Assembly: GCA_964416195.1 (NCBI GenBank) | Contig: CAYQDB010000020.1 | Location: 1-42,375, forward strand | Length of the DNA: 42,375 nucleotides | DNA from: CAYQDB01 sp964416195 | GTDB lineage: Bacteria; Zixibacteria; MSB-5A5; GN15; FEB-12 | Direction: 5' to 3' | In this document: piece by piece, positions 17,282 to 24,695 of the stretch | Position numbering within the stretch: position 1 is the stretch's first letter | Layout: each line of letters opens with the position of its first letter | Position numbers and translations under genes: made by a program | Notes under the pieces: model-generated | Seen by the model: the letters and a program-made list of their open reading frames with translations, nothing else | The model's database searches: none | What the model was told of the DNA's origin: nothing

Positions 17282-18484
17282 ATGACACCTCCCTCACCAA
17301 AGTACGACATCGACCCTTATCTGTACTTCCTCCTGGGGCTGGCTTTTCTGATTTGTCTGCCGGGGCTATTTATGGGAGTATTATCAGTTCATCTTGTTCC
17401 CTATGTAAATGTCATCGTATTTGGAATCGCTATCTTTGGAGCGGCGTTTATCATCTCGTGGGCGGCGGAGGCGGCCCAGATCGACATCTCCGAATCACTC
17501 GCGGTGGCTATTATTGCCCTGCTGGCGGTCCTGCCGGAATACGCTGTTGATTTTGTCTTCACTTGGAAATCGGCCCATGACCCCTCGCAGGCACACTTCG
17601 CGATTGCCAACATGACCGGCGCCAACCGCCTCCTGGTCGGCCTGGGGTGGCCGGTGGTGCTGTTCCTCTACATCCTGGCTAAAAAGAAAAAGGAAATTGT
17701 GCTCGATCAGTCACAGCGGGTGGAGATATTCTACTTGGCAATGGCTACGCTCTACTCTTTTACCATCCCCCTGAAGGGAAGCCTCAACCTTATTGACACC
17801 GTCATTCTGGTATCTCTTTTTGTCCTATATACAAGGAGGACGGCCCAGATGGAAACAGTAGAGCCTGAACTGGTGGGGCCGGTCAAGATTGTGGCCAATA
17901 TGGGCAATGTTGGGAGGCGTATTGTTACGGTTCTCATGTTTGTTTTTTCCGGCGCAGTTATTTTCTTTGCCGCTGAACCATTTGCAATGTCCCTGGTGGA
18001 TATGGGCCGGCAGTTCGGGATAAATGAGTTCCTTCTCGTTCAGTGGCTGGCCCCGATCGCATCCGAGTCCCCCGAGTTCATTATTGCCGCTACCTGGGCG
18101 ATACGCGGGTCCGCCGGCTCGGCCTTGAAGGTTCTGATCTCATCGAAAGTGAACCAGTGGACTCTCTTGATCGGCACTATTCCCTTGATCTTTGCCATTT
18201 CCGGTGGAGTGGTAAGGCCATTTATGCTTGACAGCCTGCAGGACCATGAACTGCTGCTGACGGCAGCGCAATCATTGTTTGCAGTGGCGGTGTTGGTAAA
18301 CCTGAGGCTCAGCCGTACCAATGGACTGCTTCTGTTCGTCTTGTTTACCAGTCAGTTGATCGTTGAGAAGATCAGGATGGAAATAGCTGCGGTGTATATT
18401 CTTCTGGCTCTAGTGTATCATATCAAGCACTGGCGGTGCCTGATACCGGCTGCCCGGATGGGACTGGGTGTGAAGAAAAAATAA
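17282..18484 (+). CDS. sodium/calcium exchanger (CaCA) family protein
   Basis: This is a predicted inner-membrane cation antiporter of 400 residues with about ten hydrophobic helices. The two inverted alpha-repeats are recognisable. The first contains AVLPEYAVDF followed by ANMTGANRLLVGLGWP. The second contains LAPIASESPEFIIAATWAI followed by an SSKVNQWTLLIGTIPL segment. The paired acidic PE sites are those that coordinate Na+ or Ca2+ in this superfamily. Members exchange Ca2+ for Na+ or H+; the ion cannot be read from sequence. It lies downstream of the EIIA-CBS regulator and converges on phoU. Confidence 0.82.
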   Translation: MTPPSPKYDIDPYLYFLLGLAFLICLPGLFMGVLSVHLVPYVNVIVFGIAIFGAAFIISWAAEAAQIDISESLAVAIIALLAVLPEYAVDFVFTWKSAHDPSQAHFAIANMTGANRLLVGLGWPVVLFLYILAKKKKEIVLDQSQRVEIFYLAMATLYSFTIPLKGSLNLIDTVILVSLFVLYTRRTAQMETVEPELVGPVKIVANMGNVGRRIVTVLMFVFSGAVIFFAAEPFAMSLVDMGRQFGINEFLLVQWLAPIASESPEFIIAATWAIRGSAGSALKVLISSKVNQWTLLIGTIPLIFAISGGVVRPFMLDSLQDHELLLTAAQSLFAVAVLVNLRLSRTNGLLLFVLFTSQLIVEKIRMEIAAVYILLALVYHIKHWRCLIPAARMGLGVKKK

Positions 18485-18499
18485 CCTCTCAAGGCAGGT

Positions 18500-19183
18500 T
18501 CACTTCTGCTTTGTTTTCTCCCGAAAGCCAATACGCGGAAACGGATTGACTATCGCACTGGCAATATTGGTCAGGTGGGCATTAGTTCTTTTAAGAAACC
18601 TCGCGTAGAGAGCCAACACGACGGCATCACTCGTTGTTAGGGATTTGCTCTTATTCTCCCCGCAGATGATCTCATTAGCTATTTTGTCGCTCTTCTTAGC
18701 TATCCCATCCTCAAGTTGCATCACGGAATGACCCAACTTCTTATCCTGCTTGGACAGGATTTGTATAACTTTCGGGAAATGATCCCGGATAGTCTCTTCA
18801 ATCTCGATCAATTCTTTCTCCCACGGCCCAGCCTTGAGTCTGGCCGGATGTTGCGTAGCCAACTCAGAAATATTTTTGGTGTAGTCGCCAATACGTTCAA
18901 CGTCGATGACAATCGAAACCAGAACCAACCCCGGAACGATATTCTGTGTTCCTGCAATTGACAGATGAGTCAGGACGTTACGGCGCACTTCTCGCTCGTA
19001 CTTGTTTATCTTGCGATCGGTTTGATGGATATTGAAAGGAAGATCTGCCGTGTCCTTCTCGCGCAACGTTTCACTGGACGCCAGAAACATCTTGTGATCG
19101 AACTCGAGCATGGTCAGTGTGGTATGAAAAGCGGCGTCGAGCAGGTTTTCAGAACTGAATAATTCTTTGAACTTATTGAACAT
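18500..19183 (-). CDS. PhoU-domain protein
   Basis: This is a predicted helical protein of about 227 residues with two PhoU-type helical repeats; the family motif is seen in VLVSIVIDVERIGDYTKNISELA. PhoU proteins down-regulate phosphate uptake and signalling and bind metal clusters through E/D-xxxD motifs. The gene lies 14 bases after a Na/phosphate symporter gene, so it probably controls that transporter rather than a Pst system, none of which is visible. I chose the ATG at 19183 with GGAG six bases upstream; a GTG at 19195 is also in frame. Confidence 0.85.
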   Translation of the reverse strand: MFNKFKELFSSENLLDAAFHTTLTMLEFDHKMFLASSETLREKDTADLPFNIHQTDRKINKYEREVRRNVLTHLSIAGTQNIVPGLVLVSIVIDVERIGDYTKNISELATQHPARLKAGPWEKELIEIEETIRDHFPKVIQILSKQDKKLGHSVMQLEDGIAKKSDKIANEIICGENKSKSLTTSDAVVLALYARFLKRTNAHLTNIASAIVNPFPRIGFREKTKQK

Positions 19184-19197
19184 TTCTAACTCCACTG

Positions 19198-20322
19198 CTA
19201 ATTCAGCAAGAATAGTATTATCCCCGGTATAATAAAAAACATAATGGCAATATACAACAGAGGAATAAACTTGCTCTTCTGAGTAGCTTCGGCCAGCTTC
19301 GTCGCCAGCCAGATAGGGATTTTTTTGAGAGGCCAGAAGATCGCAGTTCCGTAAGCGTTAAAGATCAGGTGCGCAAAAGCCACACCAACGGCTTCCTGTG
19401 AACCGAGCGCAAACGAGGCCAAAAAGGCGGTTATAGTAGTTCCAACATTGGCGCCAAGCGTGTACGGAAAGACTTGAGAGAGCGACATAACACCGGCTCC
19501 GATCAACGGGATAGCTATGGAGGTCGTAATGGACGATGACTGCACCAGGACCGTCAGAATAACGCCCAGCAAGAAGCCAAGCGCGGGAGTTCTAAATATA
19601 TACTGCTGGAAAAACTTCTCTACACGCGCCAGGACTAGCGATTTCAGGAGCAGCACCAGGTAGCGAAGAGCAACAAACAGCAATAGCAGAGCCACACCGA
19701 TGGCAAGCCAGGCGGTGTCGCCGGTCAAGTGTACAATTTGTTTGGCCACCGGTTTAGTAATGATAGCCAGCGGAGAAGTAAACTTCAGGCCGCCGAATCC
19801 GGCGAACAGGAGCTCGACATGCCTTGCTGTCCAGCCAATGAGATCAAAATACACTTGGAGAGGAAGCAAGACAATGACGGAACAGATATTAAAGAAATCA
19901 TGAACTGTTGAACCGGCAAAGGCGCGCTTGAATTCATCTTTTCGGGAGATATGTGCCAACGAGACGATAGTGTTCGTGACGGAGGTACCTATATTGGCCC
20001 CCATCACCATCGGGATTGCAGCTTCCAGCGAAAGCATACCTGACCCGACCAAGCCGACAATAATTGATGTCGTGGTGGAAGAGGATTGAATCACCGCCGT
20101 CGCAAGCAGTCCGATAGAGACACCTACCAGAGGGTTTGAAGTCGCCTGAAAGAGAGTCGCTGCAAAGTCACTGCCCAGCAACTTGAACGCCGCCCCCAAC
20201 ATGGTTATCGAGAGAATAAAAAGGTACACCAGGGCGGCAATTCCTAAGAACTTCAGAACAACAGCATTAGCCGGCCGCGAGAGGAAGCGGAGTCGTTTGG
20301 TGGGTTCCGACTCTTCAGACAT
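19198..20322 (-). CDS. Na+/phosphate symporter (NptA/PNaS family)
   Basis: This is a predicted inner-membrane sodium-dependent phosphate cotransporter of 374 residues. It has the two inverted repeats typical of the family, each with a QSSS motif (AVIQSSSTTTSIIVGLVGSG and VLVQSSSITTSIAIPLIGAG) and a GANIGTSVT or GANVGTTIT motif in the same order. The N-terminal 20 residues are charged and cytoplasmic. It is the first gene of a two-gene operon with the PhoU-like protein, a common pairing. No good Shine-Dalgarno sequence was seen before the ATG. Confidence 0.9.
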   Translation of the reverse strand: MSEESEPTKRLRFLSRPANAVVLKFLGIAALVYLFILSITMLGAAFKLLGSDFAATLFQATSNPLVGVSIGLLATAVIQSSSTTTSIIVGLVGSGMLSLEAAIPMVMGANIGTSVTNTIVSLAHISRKDEFKRAFAGSTVHDFFNICSVIVLLPLQVYFDLIGWTARHVELLFAGFGGLKFTSPLAIITKPVAKQIVHLTGDTAWLAIGVALLLLFVALRYLVLLLKSLVLARVEKFFQQYIFRTPALGFLLGVILTVLVQSSSITTSIAIPLIGAGVMSLSQVFPYTLGANVGTTITAFLASFALGSQEAVGVAFAHLIFNAYGTAIFWPLKKIPIWLATKLAEATQKSKFIPLLYIAIMFFIIPGIILFLLN

Positions 20323-20414
20323 AAGGAGCTGCTTCTGGCATTGGAGCTTGTCCTATAAATTGGCGGCAATATACACCTGCCCGCATAGGGGTCAAGTCAA
20401 AAATGCACGTGTAC

Positions 20415-20432
20415 CCCACCGCTTGTGGTGGG
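20415..20432. repeat. short GC palindrome
   Basis: CCCACC (20415-20420) and GGTGGG (20427-20432) form a 6-bp stem around GCTTGT. It lies about 90 bases upstream of the phosphate symporter start. No T-tract follows, so it is classed as a repeat rather than a terminator. Confidence 0.4.
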
Positions 20433-20550
20433 TTAATTGACCTTCCTCCTCTACTTGACTTCCACTTTCCATTCAATATAGTTGAACCCCCTAACACATC
20501 TCAGACACTATGACGGGCTAGGAACGGAGCGGTTTATTACGTTTTCATGC

Positions 20551-20576
20551 GCCGTCACGAACCCTTTCGTGACGGC
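20551..20576. repeat. REP-like palindrome, copy 1
   Basis: GCCGTCACGAA (20551-20561), CCCT loop, TTCGTGACGGC (20566-20576): a perfect 11-bp stem with a 4-base loop. It has the same architecture as the palindrome at 20586-20611 and lies immediately upstream of a transposase remnant. Confidence 0.85.
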
Positions 20577-20585
20577 TAAATCGGT

Positions 20586-20611
20586 GCGGTCAGGAAAGGA
20601 TTCCTGACCGC
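20586..20611. repeat. REP-like palindrome, copy 2
   Basis: GCGGTCAGGAA (20586-20596), AGGA loop, TTCCTGACCGC (20601-20611): a perfect 11-bp stem with a 4-base loop. Compared with copy 1, the stem differs at two base pairs, and both changes keep the pairing. Nine bases separate the two copies. Confidence 0.85.
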
Positions 20612-20927
20612 GCAAAAAATCATCGGTGAAATCAAGTCAAGGGCCGCTCGTGAAATCTTAACCCAGTGGAAAAGGACCAACAACCGCAATCTTAAGCGGT
20701 TGCTGGTCGATCGGAAGGGCACAACTCGGTATATATTTTGGCAGAGGCGATGTTATGACCACAATTGTCGCACAGAGAAGACTGTTCGCGAGAAGATAGA
20801 GTATTGCCACAAGAATCCCGTAAGTCGGGGCTTGGTTGCTGACCCCGGTGATTGGAAATGGTCCAGCTATGGCTGGTACAGTGGCGGGGAAAACGTTGCT
20901 CTGAAAATTGACTCTTTTGAGCTTTGA
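20601..20927 (+). pseudogene. 3' remnant of a REP-associated (Y1/IS200-like) transposase
   Basis: The open frame from after a TAA at 20577-20579 to the stop at 20927 encodes about 108 residues resembling only the C-terminal part of TnpA_REP-type transposases. Visible motifs are FWQRRCYDHNCRTE, VREKIEYCHKNPVSRGLV and DWKWSSYGWYSGG, matching the family's FWQxRxYDxxxR, YIHxNPVRxGLV and DWxWSS blocks. The N-terminal half with the HUH motif is absent upstream, where the two perfect palindromes lie instead, so the gene is broken and not expected to be active. Intact relatives handle REP-type palindromes, which makes the position of the hairpins notable. No start codon with a ribosome binding site is visible. 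Confidence 0.8.
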
Positions 20928-20950
20928 TAAGGGGAGTAAGAAATCCATCA

Positions 20951-20978
20951 CCCGCCACTGGCGGGGTGGGCCACCCAG
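20951..20978. repeat. GC-rich palindromes after the transposase remnant
   Basis: CCCGCC-ACT-GGCGGG (20951-20965) is a perfect 6-bp stem, followed directly by an overlapping palindromic GTGGGCCACC core. A similar GGTGGCCCACCCACCC string lies at 26171-26186 before the kinase operon, so this is probably a dispersed repeat. Confidence 0.5.
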
Positions 20979-21138
20979 ACTCTCTCGACCCTCCGCTTGA
21001 GATTTGATGAAAGATTCCGATAAATAAACTAGAAACAATAATGGGGCAAAATTCCTTCCAGATCGGATGCGGCTTTGGAAAGATCTTTAGTGGGGGATCA
21101 AGAAGATTGACAATTACTGAGGAAAAGGAGGCTATCGC

Positions 21139-22395
21139 GTGGTTGACAAAGACATCACCCAGCGCAAGCAGATGGAGAAGAATGTCCAGGGTGCGTTGGA
21201 CTATGCTGAAAGTATAGTGGCGACAGTACGTGAGCCTTTGCTAGTACTGGATGCTAACCTGCATGTGGTTTCAGCGAGTCGTAGTTTTTACAGTACGTTT
21301 AAGGTGACGCCTGACGAGACCGTGGGGGGATTGATCTATGAGCTTGGCAACATGCAGTGGGATATCCCTAGTTTGCGGGTGTTACTTGAGGAGATTCTGC
21401 CAAAGGCCACAGTATTTGACGATTTTGAGGTGGTCCATGATTTTGAGACTATTGGCAAACGGATAATGCTACTCAATGCCCGGCGGTTATACCAGGGGGC
21501 GCATAAGACTCCGATGATACTTCTTGCTATCGAAGACATCACCAAGCGCAAGCAGGCGGAAAAGATTCTGGACGATTACAACAAGCGGCTGGCGCACAAC
21601 CGAGAGCTCAAGTCAAAGCAGCAGGAACTTGAGGAGTTCACATATACGATTTCTCACGACTTGAAAGCTCCAGTTGTTTCCATCCAGGGTTTCGCTAAGC
21701 TTCTGCAAGAACAGTTGTCTGATCGGCTGGAGGAGAAGTCGGACAAGTACCTCGGGCGGATAATTGCTAATACGAATACGATGGAGCGACTGCTGAAGGA
21801 CCTGCTGGAGCTTCTCCGTATCGGATATATTGAGGACGAAACTGAGAACGTTAACTTGAACACGCTGGTTCATGACTGCTTTGAAAACTTCTCGGTAGAG
21901 GCCGGGGAAAAGGGAGTTCGTCTTGTGAAATCCAATAGACTACCAGCAGTGATGGGGCGACAAGAGCGGCTGAGCGAAGTGCTCGCCAACCTTGTAGACA
22001 ATGCTATCAAATATATGCCAGCGCGTGATCAGGCTACAGTCGAAGTAGGCTACGATCCGAACGTGGCTGGGCCGAGCGGCACAACCGGGGCATTCTATGT
22101 TCGCGACAACGGAGCTGGCATTCCGAAGCAGTTCCATAGCAAGATCTTTAAGATATTCCAGCGCGCTCCTGCTACCGCTCACGCCAATAACAGCACCGGC
22201 GTGGGCCTCACGATTGTTAAGCGAATCATTGAAACACACGGGGGAAACATCTGGCTGGAGTCTGCGCCGGATAAGGAGACCACTTTTTATTTCACTGTGC
22301 CTTTAGCTGACATACAAGATAAAGGAGGCACGAGTTTCCAGGTGCCAGACCATGCAGACAAAATAATTCAAACTAGCGCTGAAGCGCATTTCTGA
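21139..22395 (+). CDS. PAS-domain sensor histidine kinase
   Basis: This is a predicted soluble histidine kinase of 418 residues. Residues 24-140 form a PAS domain ending with the usual DITKRKQAEK linker. A short coiled coil then leads to the HisKA dimerisation helix with His173 in TYTISHDLKAPV. The HATPase domain has N, G1 and G2 boxes (LANLVDNAIKYM, VRDNGAGIP, STGVGLTIVKRI). No membrane segment is present, so it senses a cytoplasmic signal. The first residues (VDKDITQRKQMEK) look like the end of another PAS domain, suggesting that a longer multi-PAS ancestor lost its front. The GTG start has GGAG eight bases upstream, and the upstream frame is closed by a TGA at 21118. Three receiver genes follow. 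Confidence 0.9.
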   Translation: MVDKDITQRKQMEKNVQGALDYAESIVATVREPLLVLDANLHVVSASRSFYSTFKVTPDETVGGLIYELGNMQWDIPSLRVLLEEILPKATVFDDFEVVHDFETIGKRIMLLNARRLYQGAHKTPMILLAIEDITKRKQAEKILDDYNKRLAHNRELKSKQQELEEFTYTISHDLKAPVVSIQGFAKLLQEQLSDRLEEKSDKYLGRIIANTNTMERLLKDLLELLRIGYIEDETENVNLNTLVHDCFENFSVEAGEKGVRLVKSNRLPAVMGRQERLSEVLANLVDNAIKYMPARDQATVEVGYDPNVAGPSGTTGAFYVRDNGAGIPKQFHSKIFKIFQRAPATAHANNSTGVGLTIVKRIIETHGGNIWLESAPDKETTFYFTVPLADIQDKGGTSFQVPDHADKIIQTSAEAHF

Positions 22396-22411
22396 AACGG
22401 AGGTGGATAGT

Positions 22412-22897
22412 ATGGTACGGCCGGCTCTTATAATGCTTGTCGAAGACAATGAGGACCATGCCGAACTGACGATCGGCGTATTGAAGAACTACAGTGTGTC
22501 TAACGAGGTACGCTGGTTTGCTGACGGAGAGTCAGCCTTGAACTACCTCTTCGGCAACCAGCAATCGCACGACGACAGCGATTCAACATTACCCGACGTC
22601 ATTTTGCTCGATGTGAAGCTACCTGGGATCAGCGGCTTTGAAGTATTAGACAAGATTAAGACCACACCTAAGACAAAGCGCATCCCCACTATTATGCTCA
22701 CGACCTCGAAACGCGATGAGGAGATTGCGCGTGGCTATGACTGCGGGAGTAATAGCTACATAGTCAAACCCGTTAACTTCGACCAGTTTCGAAAGACAAT
22801 CGCCAACTTGGGGATGTATTGGGTCTTCACTTCCGAATTACCGAAGCCGGTAAGCTCCATCCCTCAATCAACCCCCGTTGCTACAAAAGACACGTGA
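22412..22897 (+). CDS. stand-alone receiver protein (Rcp1-like)
   Basis: This is a single-domain response regulator of 161 residues with no DNA-binding or other output domain. The acidic pocket is EDNEDH, the phosphoacceptor is Asp67 (VILLDVKLPG), the switch threonine lies in MLTTS, and the lysine in YIVKPVNFDQF. The GYDCGSNSYIVKPV block is typical of Rcp1-type regulators, which relay phosphate from phytochrome-like PAS/GAF kinases. It starts at the ATG at 22412 with GGAGG eight bases upstream, 16 bases after the kinase, and is therefore its likely partner. Confidence 0.9.
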   Translation: MVRPALIMLVEDNEDHAELTIGVLKNYSVSNEVRWFADGESALNYLFGNQQSHDDSDSTLPDVILLDVKLPGISGFEVLDKIKTTPKTKRIPTIMLTTSKRDEEIARGYDCGSNSYIVKPVNFDQFRKTIANLGMYWVFTSELPKPVSSIPQSTPVATKDT

Positions 22898-23154
22898 TCG
22901 GTTTTCCGGGGAACGAGGTTTGGACGGGTGATTGTCACTGTTTAGCCTGTTCAGGATAACAACAATTTCGATCCATGGGCGGAGATTATATAGTAATGGC
23001 CAGGTTCATGTAACGTATTAGTTGGCAAGAGGTTGAGCTCATTTGTTGGGGTATGACCGTGCTATCAGCAAATAAATCCACGCAAGACGACGACCGATAA
23101 GCACCTGTAGGCAAATACACTGCAAGAATGGGGGCTACGATAATGGGGGCTACG

Positions 23155-23622
23155 ATGAATCCGAAAGAACTCACCATCATGTGCATCGAAGACAATGATG
23201 ACCATGCTGAACTTGTGCGCACGGCCATTACCCAGAGTGTGAGAGGCTGCCGATTCATCCGGTTTGTCGATGCCGAATCAGCCCTGGAGTACATTTTACA
23301 AGATTGCATCTTCAATGATTTGAAGCAGGGCTTTTCATTCGACCTCATTCTGCTCGATCTGGCTCTGCCCGGAATGGACGGTCTGACTTTTCTGAAGCGC
23401 TTGAAATCTTACCACCGTACGAAGCGGATACCTGTTATTGTGCTGACGATCTCGGGCAGCGAAGAGGAGATCGCCAACGCCTACCACTTAGGTGCTAACA
23501 GCTATATTGTCAAGCCACTGCATGAGGAAGAGTTCATCATCAAGCTGGTCGAACTCAGTATGTACTGGTCTTTAACAGCAGAGGTACCGAACCCAATCGG
23601 CGCTGCTGTTGCATCCAGATAA
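23155..23622 (+). CDS. stand-alone receiver protein (Rcp1-like), second copy
   Basis: This is a second single-domain receiver, clearly a paralogue of the previous one: EDNDDHAEL acidic pocket, Asp68 in LILLDLALPG, and the HLGANSYIVKPL block. It has about 155 residues. The region before it carries a 15-base tandem duplication (23128-23157) that creates three in-frame ATGs (23128, 23143, 23155). I chose the last because the encoded sequence then begins like the first copy, with GGGGG five bases upstream. The gap to the previous gene is 257 bases, so it may have its own promoter. Confidence 0.87.
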   Translation: MNPKELTIMCIEDNDDHAELVRTAITQSVRGCRFIRFVDAESALEYILQDCIFNDLKQGFSFDLILLDLALPGMDGLTFLKRLKSYHRTKRIPVIVLTISGSEEEIANAYHLGANSYIVKPLHEEEFIIKLVELSMYWSLTAEVPNPIGAAVASR

Positions 23623-23647
23623 AGAAGACGTTAATTGAGGGGGCTGC

Positions 23648-24106
23648 ATGACTTCTCCAAACGCTCCGTGTGAACAGGAGACCGCAACGACTGATGGGAA
23701 AAAACCGCCGGTCTCGATTCTCATTATCGAAGACAACCCTGATCACGCCACGCTGGCAAGGGCTGCACTTGAAGAGAGCAATTCTTGGTCACTTGATATT
23801 GCTGCAACCATTACATCTGCTTTTAAGATGATAAGTGCGAAGGACTATGACGTGCTACTGGTGGACTACCGTCTCCCCGACGGGAACGGACTTGATCTGT
23901 TGGACTGGGTAAAGAAAGACTCCGTGGTTATTATGATGACAGGGCAAGGAGACGAAAAGGTGGCTGTCCAGGCATTCAAAAGCGGAGTATTCGACTATGT
24001 CGTTAAGGATGCTCTCTTTCGGACTACATTGGTGGATGCCGTCGAGCAGGCAATAACGAGGCTTGATGCCCTGAAAGGAAAGCACACGCTGGCTGCCAGC
24101 CGGTAA
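23648..24106 (+). CDS. stand-alone receiver protein, divergent
   Basis: This is a third receiver of 152 residues, less like the other two. It has the acidic pair in IIEDNPDHA, Asp73 in LLVDYRLPDGNG, the switch threonine in MMTGQGDEK and the lysine in YVVKDA. The G-x-FDYVVKD ending resembles NtrC-type receivers, but no AAA+ or DNA-binding domain follows. The N-terminal 20 residues are polar and unlike the rest. It lies 26 bases after the second receiver. Together with the upstream kinase it suggests a branched phosphorelay whose output protein lies elsewhere. Confidence 0.87.
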   Translation: MTSPNAPCEQETATTDGKKPPVSILIIEDNPDHATLARAALEESNSWSLDIAATITSAFKMISAKDYDVLLVDYRLPDGNGLDLLDWVKKDSVVIMMTGQGDEKVAVQAFKSGVFDYVVKDALFRTTLVDAVEQAITRLDALKGKHTLAASR

Positions 24107-24197
24107 TATCTTTAAGAGTGCGTAAAAGACAAAAGGTGTATCCTATGATTTTTCAACAACTTAAAGAAGGAGACACCTAATGTCTTACAGTTTTGTG

Positions 24198-24233
24198 GGT
24201 CAAAAGCCCTGCCTGTCTGCAGGAGTTTTGACC
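24198..24233. repeat. imperfect palindrome in a decayed region
   Basis: GGTCAAAA-G-CCCTGC (24198-24212) pairs with GCAGGA-G-TTTTGACC (24219-24233) in a 13-bp stem with one small internal loop. It lies between the receiver cluster and the M16 remnant, and looks like a dispersed repeat unit. Confidence 0.6.
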
Positions 24234-24240
24234 TACTACA

Positions 24241-24369
24241 CTACGGTCGTTTACCCGCGCTCGCCAGAACGTAGGCGTCGGTTTTAAAATACTTTGAGGC
24301 AACCTGGCGAACTGACTCAGCAGTAACCTGCGAGAGCTGCTCCAATAGGGTCTTATCGTAATCCGGCTT
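24241..24369 (-). pseudogene. 3' fragment of an M16-type peptidase gene
   Basis: Forty-three codons on the minus strand encode a segment ending VTAESVRQVASKYF...AYVLASAGKRP and then a stop. This is the typical end of a pitrilysin/insulinase (M16) domain, where a VTAEDV-type helix and a closing strand end the chain. Upstream the reading frame runs into a GC-rich palindrome (24375-24394) and non-matching sequence, so only the last few percent of the gene remains. The HxxEH zinc site, which would lie far upstream, is absent. Confidence 0.55.
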
Positions 24370-24374
24370 GTGAA

Positions 24375-24394
24375 GGGCGGGAGCTTGCCCGCCC
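24375..24394. repeat. GGGCGGG...CCCGCCC palindrome
   Basis: GGGCGGG (24375-24381) and CCCGCCC (24388-24394) form a perfect 7-bp stem around AGCTTG. It abuts the broken end of the M16 fragment. It is followed by CACCACCAACAAATCGGCGG, probably part of the same repeat unit. Confidence 0.6.
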
Positions 24395-24429
24395 ACCACC
24401 AACAAATCGGCGGATATGAAACCCACCAC

Positions 24430-24680
24430 TACGCTAAGTCAGCAAATGATAGCTGTACCAGATGCGATGCTAAAATGTAGCTAAAATCGATTTATTAAAC
24501 GGCCTCAAATACAGTGGCCTCAAACACGTCATGTGACGCCGGAGGAATAAACTTGTTGATTGGTGACACATGTGGTGTAATTTAGCTCCTTAAGTATTCC
24601 GTCGTGCTGTTATACCGGTCCCGTATAGCAGGAGACATCATGACCCTGAGAGTCTCGATTTTGTAATTCGCCTGTGCAAT
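24430..24680. other. non-coding stretch before the symporter gene
   Basis: No gene was recognised in this part of the 24107-24695 gap. The sequence is AT-rich with short broken frames. Together with the M16 fragment and the two palindromes before it, it reads as decayed DNA. The promoter of the symporter gene should lie in its last 100 bases, but I could not pick one with confidence. Confidence 0.4.
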
Positions 24681-24695
24681 GTGAAGGAGATGGCT

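Noticed and set aside
18482..18501. An AACCT...AGGTT hairpin between the exchanger and phoU.
   Set aside because: A stem of only five base pairs with no T-tract is too weak to call a terminator.
24145..24180. A short frame starting MIFQQLKEGDT that faintly resembles the start of MBL-fold hydrolases.
   Set aside because: It stops after eleven codons, and the resemblance is too short to support a family call.
24180..24284. A 34-codon open frame with a strong AAGGAG before its ATG.
   Set aside because: The frame crosses a palindromic repeat and encodes an unconvincing, Arg-rich end. Its position in decayed DNA makes it more likely a chance frame or the start of a lost gene.
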